A stretch of 21,303 nt of DNA, from the IMG/VR virus record IMGVR_UViG_3300033153_007883, positions 1-21,303 of that record; one strand, written 5' to 3'. A model generated the notes under the pieces. It was not told where the DNA came from and searched no databases. It was given only the letters and a program-made list of their open reading frames with translations. Both the position numbers and the translations under genes were made by a program. This stretch comes from a virus. This document shows positions 20,921 to 21,303 of this stretch, in pieces (the stretch's first letter is position 1; each line of letters starts with the position of its first letter).

Positions 20921-21303
20921 TGCTTAAACCTATGTGCCAATACAATTCCTGCCGCTGTTTCAGCGTGTACAGGTAATCTTGAAGGGATACTAATTTTGTT
21001 TGCAAAGTAATCTAAATTACTATAATCAGAACCGAAAATATAAGTGGCGTTCTCAGGATGTTTGAATTTATATAGCGATTCCCCGCCCTGCTCAATCACT
21101 ACAACGTGGCCACCGGCGAACTGAATTGCTCTATGAATATTATTAAACGCTTTAAACTCAACTTCGGCATCGTTTATTTGAATATCTTCACCTGTAACGC
21201 AATATAATTTATGTATTCCAAAAGCTTTGCATGTTAAACCCCATCGAGACAAAAGCTTTTTTTTGCCGTGCGGAGTATCAAGCCCCTTTGGCGTGTCCCA
21301 ATG
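20911..21303 (-). CDS. SPOUT/TrmH-like methyltransferase-related protein, partial
   Basis: The frame is open across the right edge; a TTG at 21252 exists but has no Shine-Dalgarno, so the true start is probably outside the window (visible upstream residues include HWDTPKG and GKKKLLSR). Three stretches fall in the order of SPOUT (SpoU/TrmH) motifs: SRWGLTCKAFGIHKLYCV (motif 1, AFGI), ATYIFGSDYSNL (motif 2, GSE-like), and ISIPSRLPVHAETAAGIVL (motif 3, with HAE in place of the usual SLN). SPOUT enzymes methylate RNA ribose or base with SAM in a trefoil knot. It lies at the head of the visible late genes. A structural protein resemblance is not excluded, and catalytic activity is uncertain. Confidence 0.5.
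   Translation of the reverse strand, partial: HWDTPKGLDTPHGKKKLLSRWGLTCKAFGIHKLYCVTGEDIQINDAEVEFKAFNNIHRAIQFAGGHVVVIEQGGESLYKFKHPENATYIFGSDYSNLDYFANKISIPSRLPVHAETAAGIVLAHRFKQWH

Overview
The window is part of a tailed-phage genome or prophage. It is AT-rich and densely packed, with many ATGA or TAATG gene overlaps and no housekeeping genes. The early gene set is an ERF annealing protein, a YqaJ-type exonuclease, DUF1367-like and YbcO-like proteins, and a VRR-NUC nuclease. With a CsrA homologue, this suggests a phage of a gammaproteobacterium. I cannot name the host from the sequence. No integrase, terminase, capsid or portal gene lies inside the window, and no CI-type repressor is visible.

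Layout. (1) 1-1509, minus strand: N-terminal part of a replication-initiation-like protein running off the left edge, a GIY-YIG/T5orf172-type protein, a 58-residue zinc-knuckle protein, and a Cro/YdaS-like regulator. A plus-strand promoter and intrinsic terminator define an antisense transcript of about 107 nt, placed and oriented like lambda OOP RNA. (2) 1510-1718: control region with twin AACTATAG operator-like sites over a good sigma70 promoter, then a leader rich in hairpins. (3) 1719-8930, plus strand: early operon. It begins with small unknown proteins, an ASCH-domain protein and a 22-residue membrane peptide. After a second strong promoter come ERF, exonuclease, a homing-type HNH-AP2 gene, a coiled-coil protein, csrA, DUF1367-like, YbcO-like and VRR-NUC genes. 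An intrinsic terminator lies at 8975-9004, followed by another HNH gene and a small ORF. (4) 9598-21303, minus strand, read right to left: a partial SPOUT-methyltransferase-like protein, large beta-rich appendage proteins, a second HNH-AP2 gene, a 1716-residue polyvalent protein (GNAT, zincin-like, RadC/JAB, C-terminal LPD-like regions), then a lysis cassette (M15 endolysin, two single-TM coiled-coil proteins, 3-TM holin). Early and late blocks converge, with overlapping stop codons at 9598-9601.

How it works together (inference). The divergent control region would start replication genes leftward and recombination genes rightward. The phage CsrA sits inside the recombination operon, and its own ribosome binding site carries a CsrA-type ACAAGGA motif. 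The two strongest early Shine-Dalgarno sites share a 12-nt GGA-containing sequence, so a phage-encoded post-transcriptional circuit is a reasonable hypothesis. Late genes build tail appendages and an apparently ejected multi-enzyme protein, then lyse the cell. Four homing-type endonuclease genes and one 524-bp insertion between 18-bp repeats show recent mobility.
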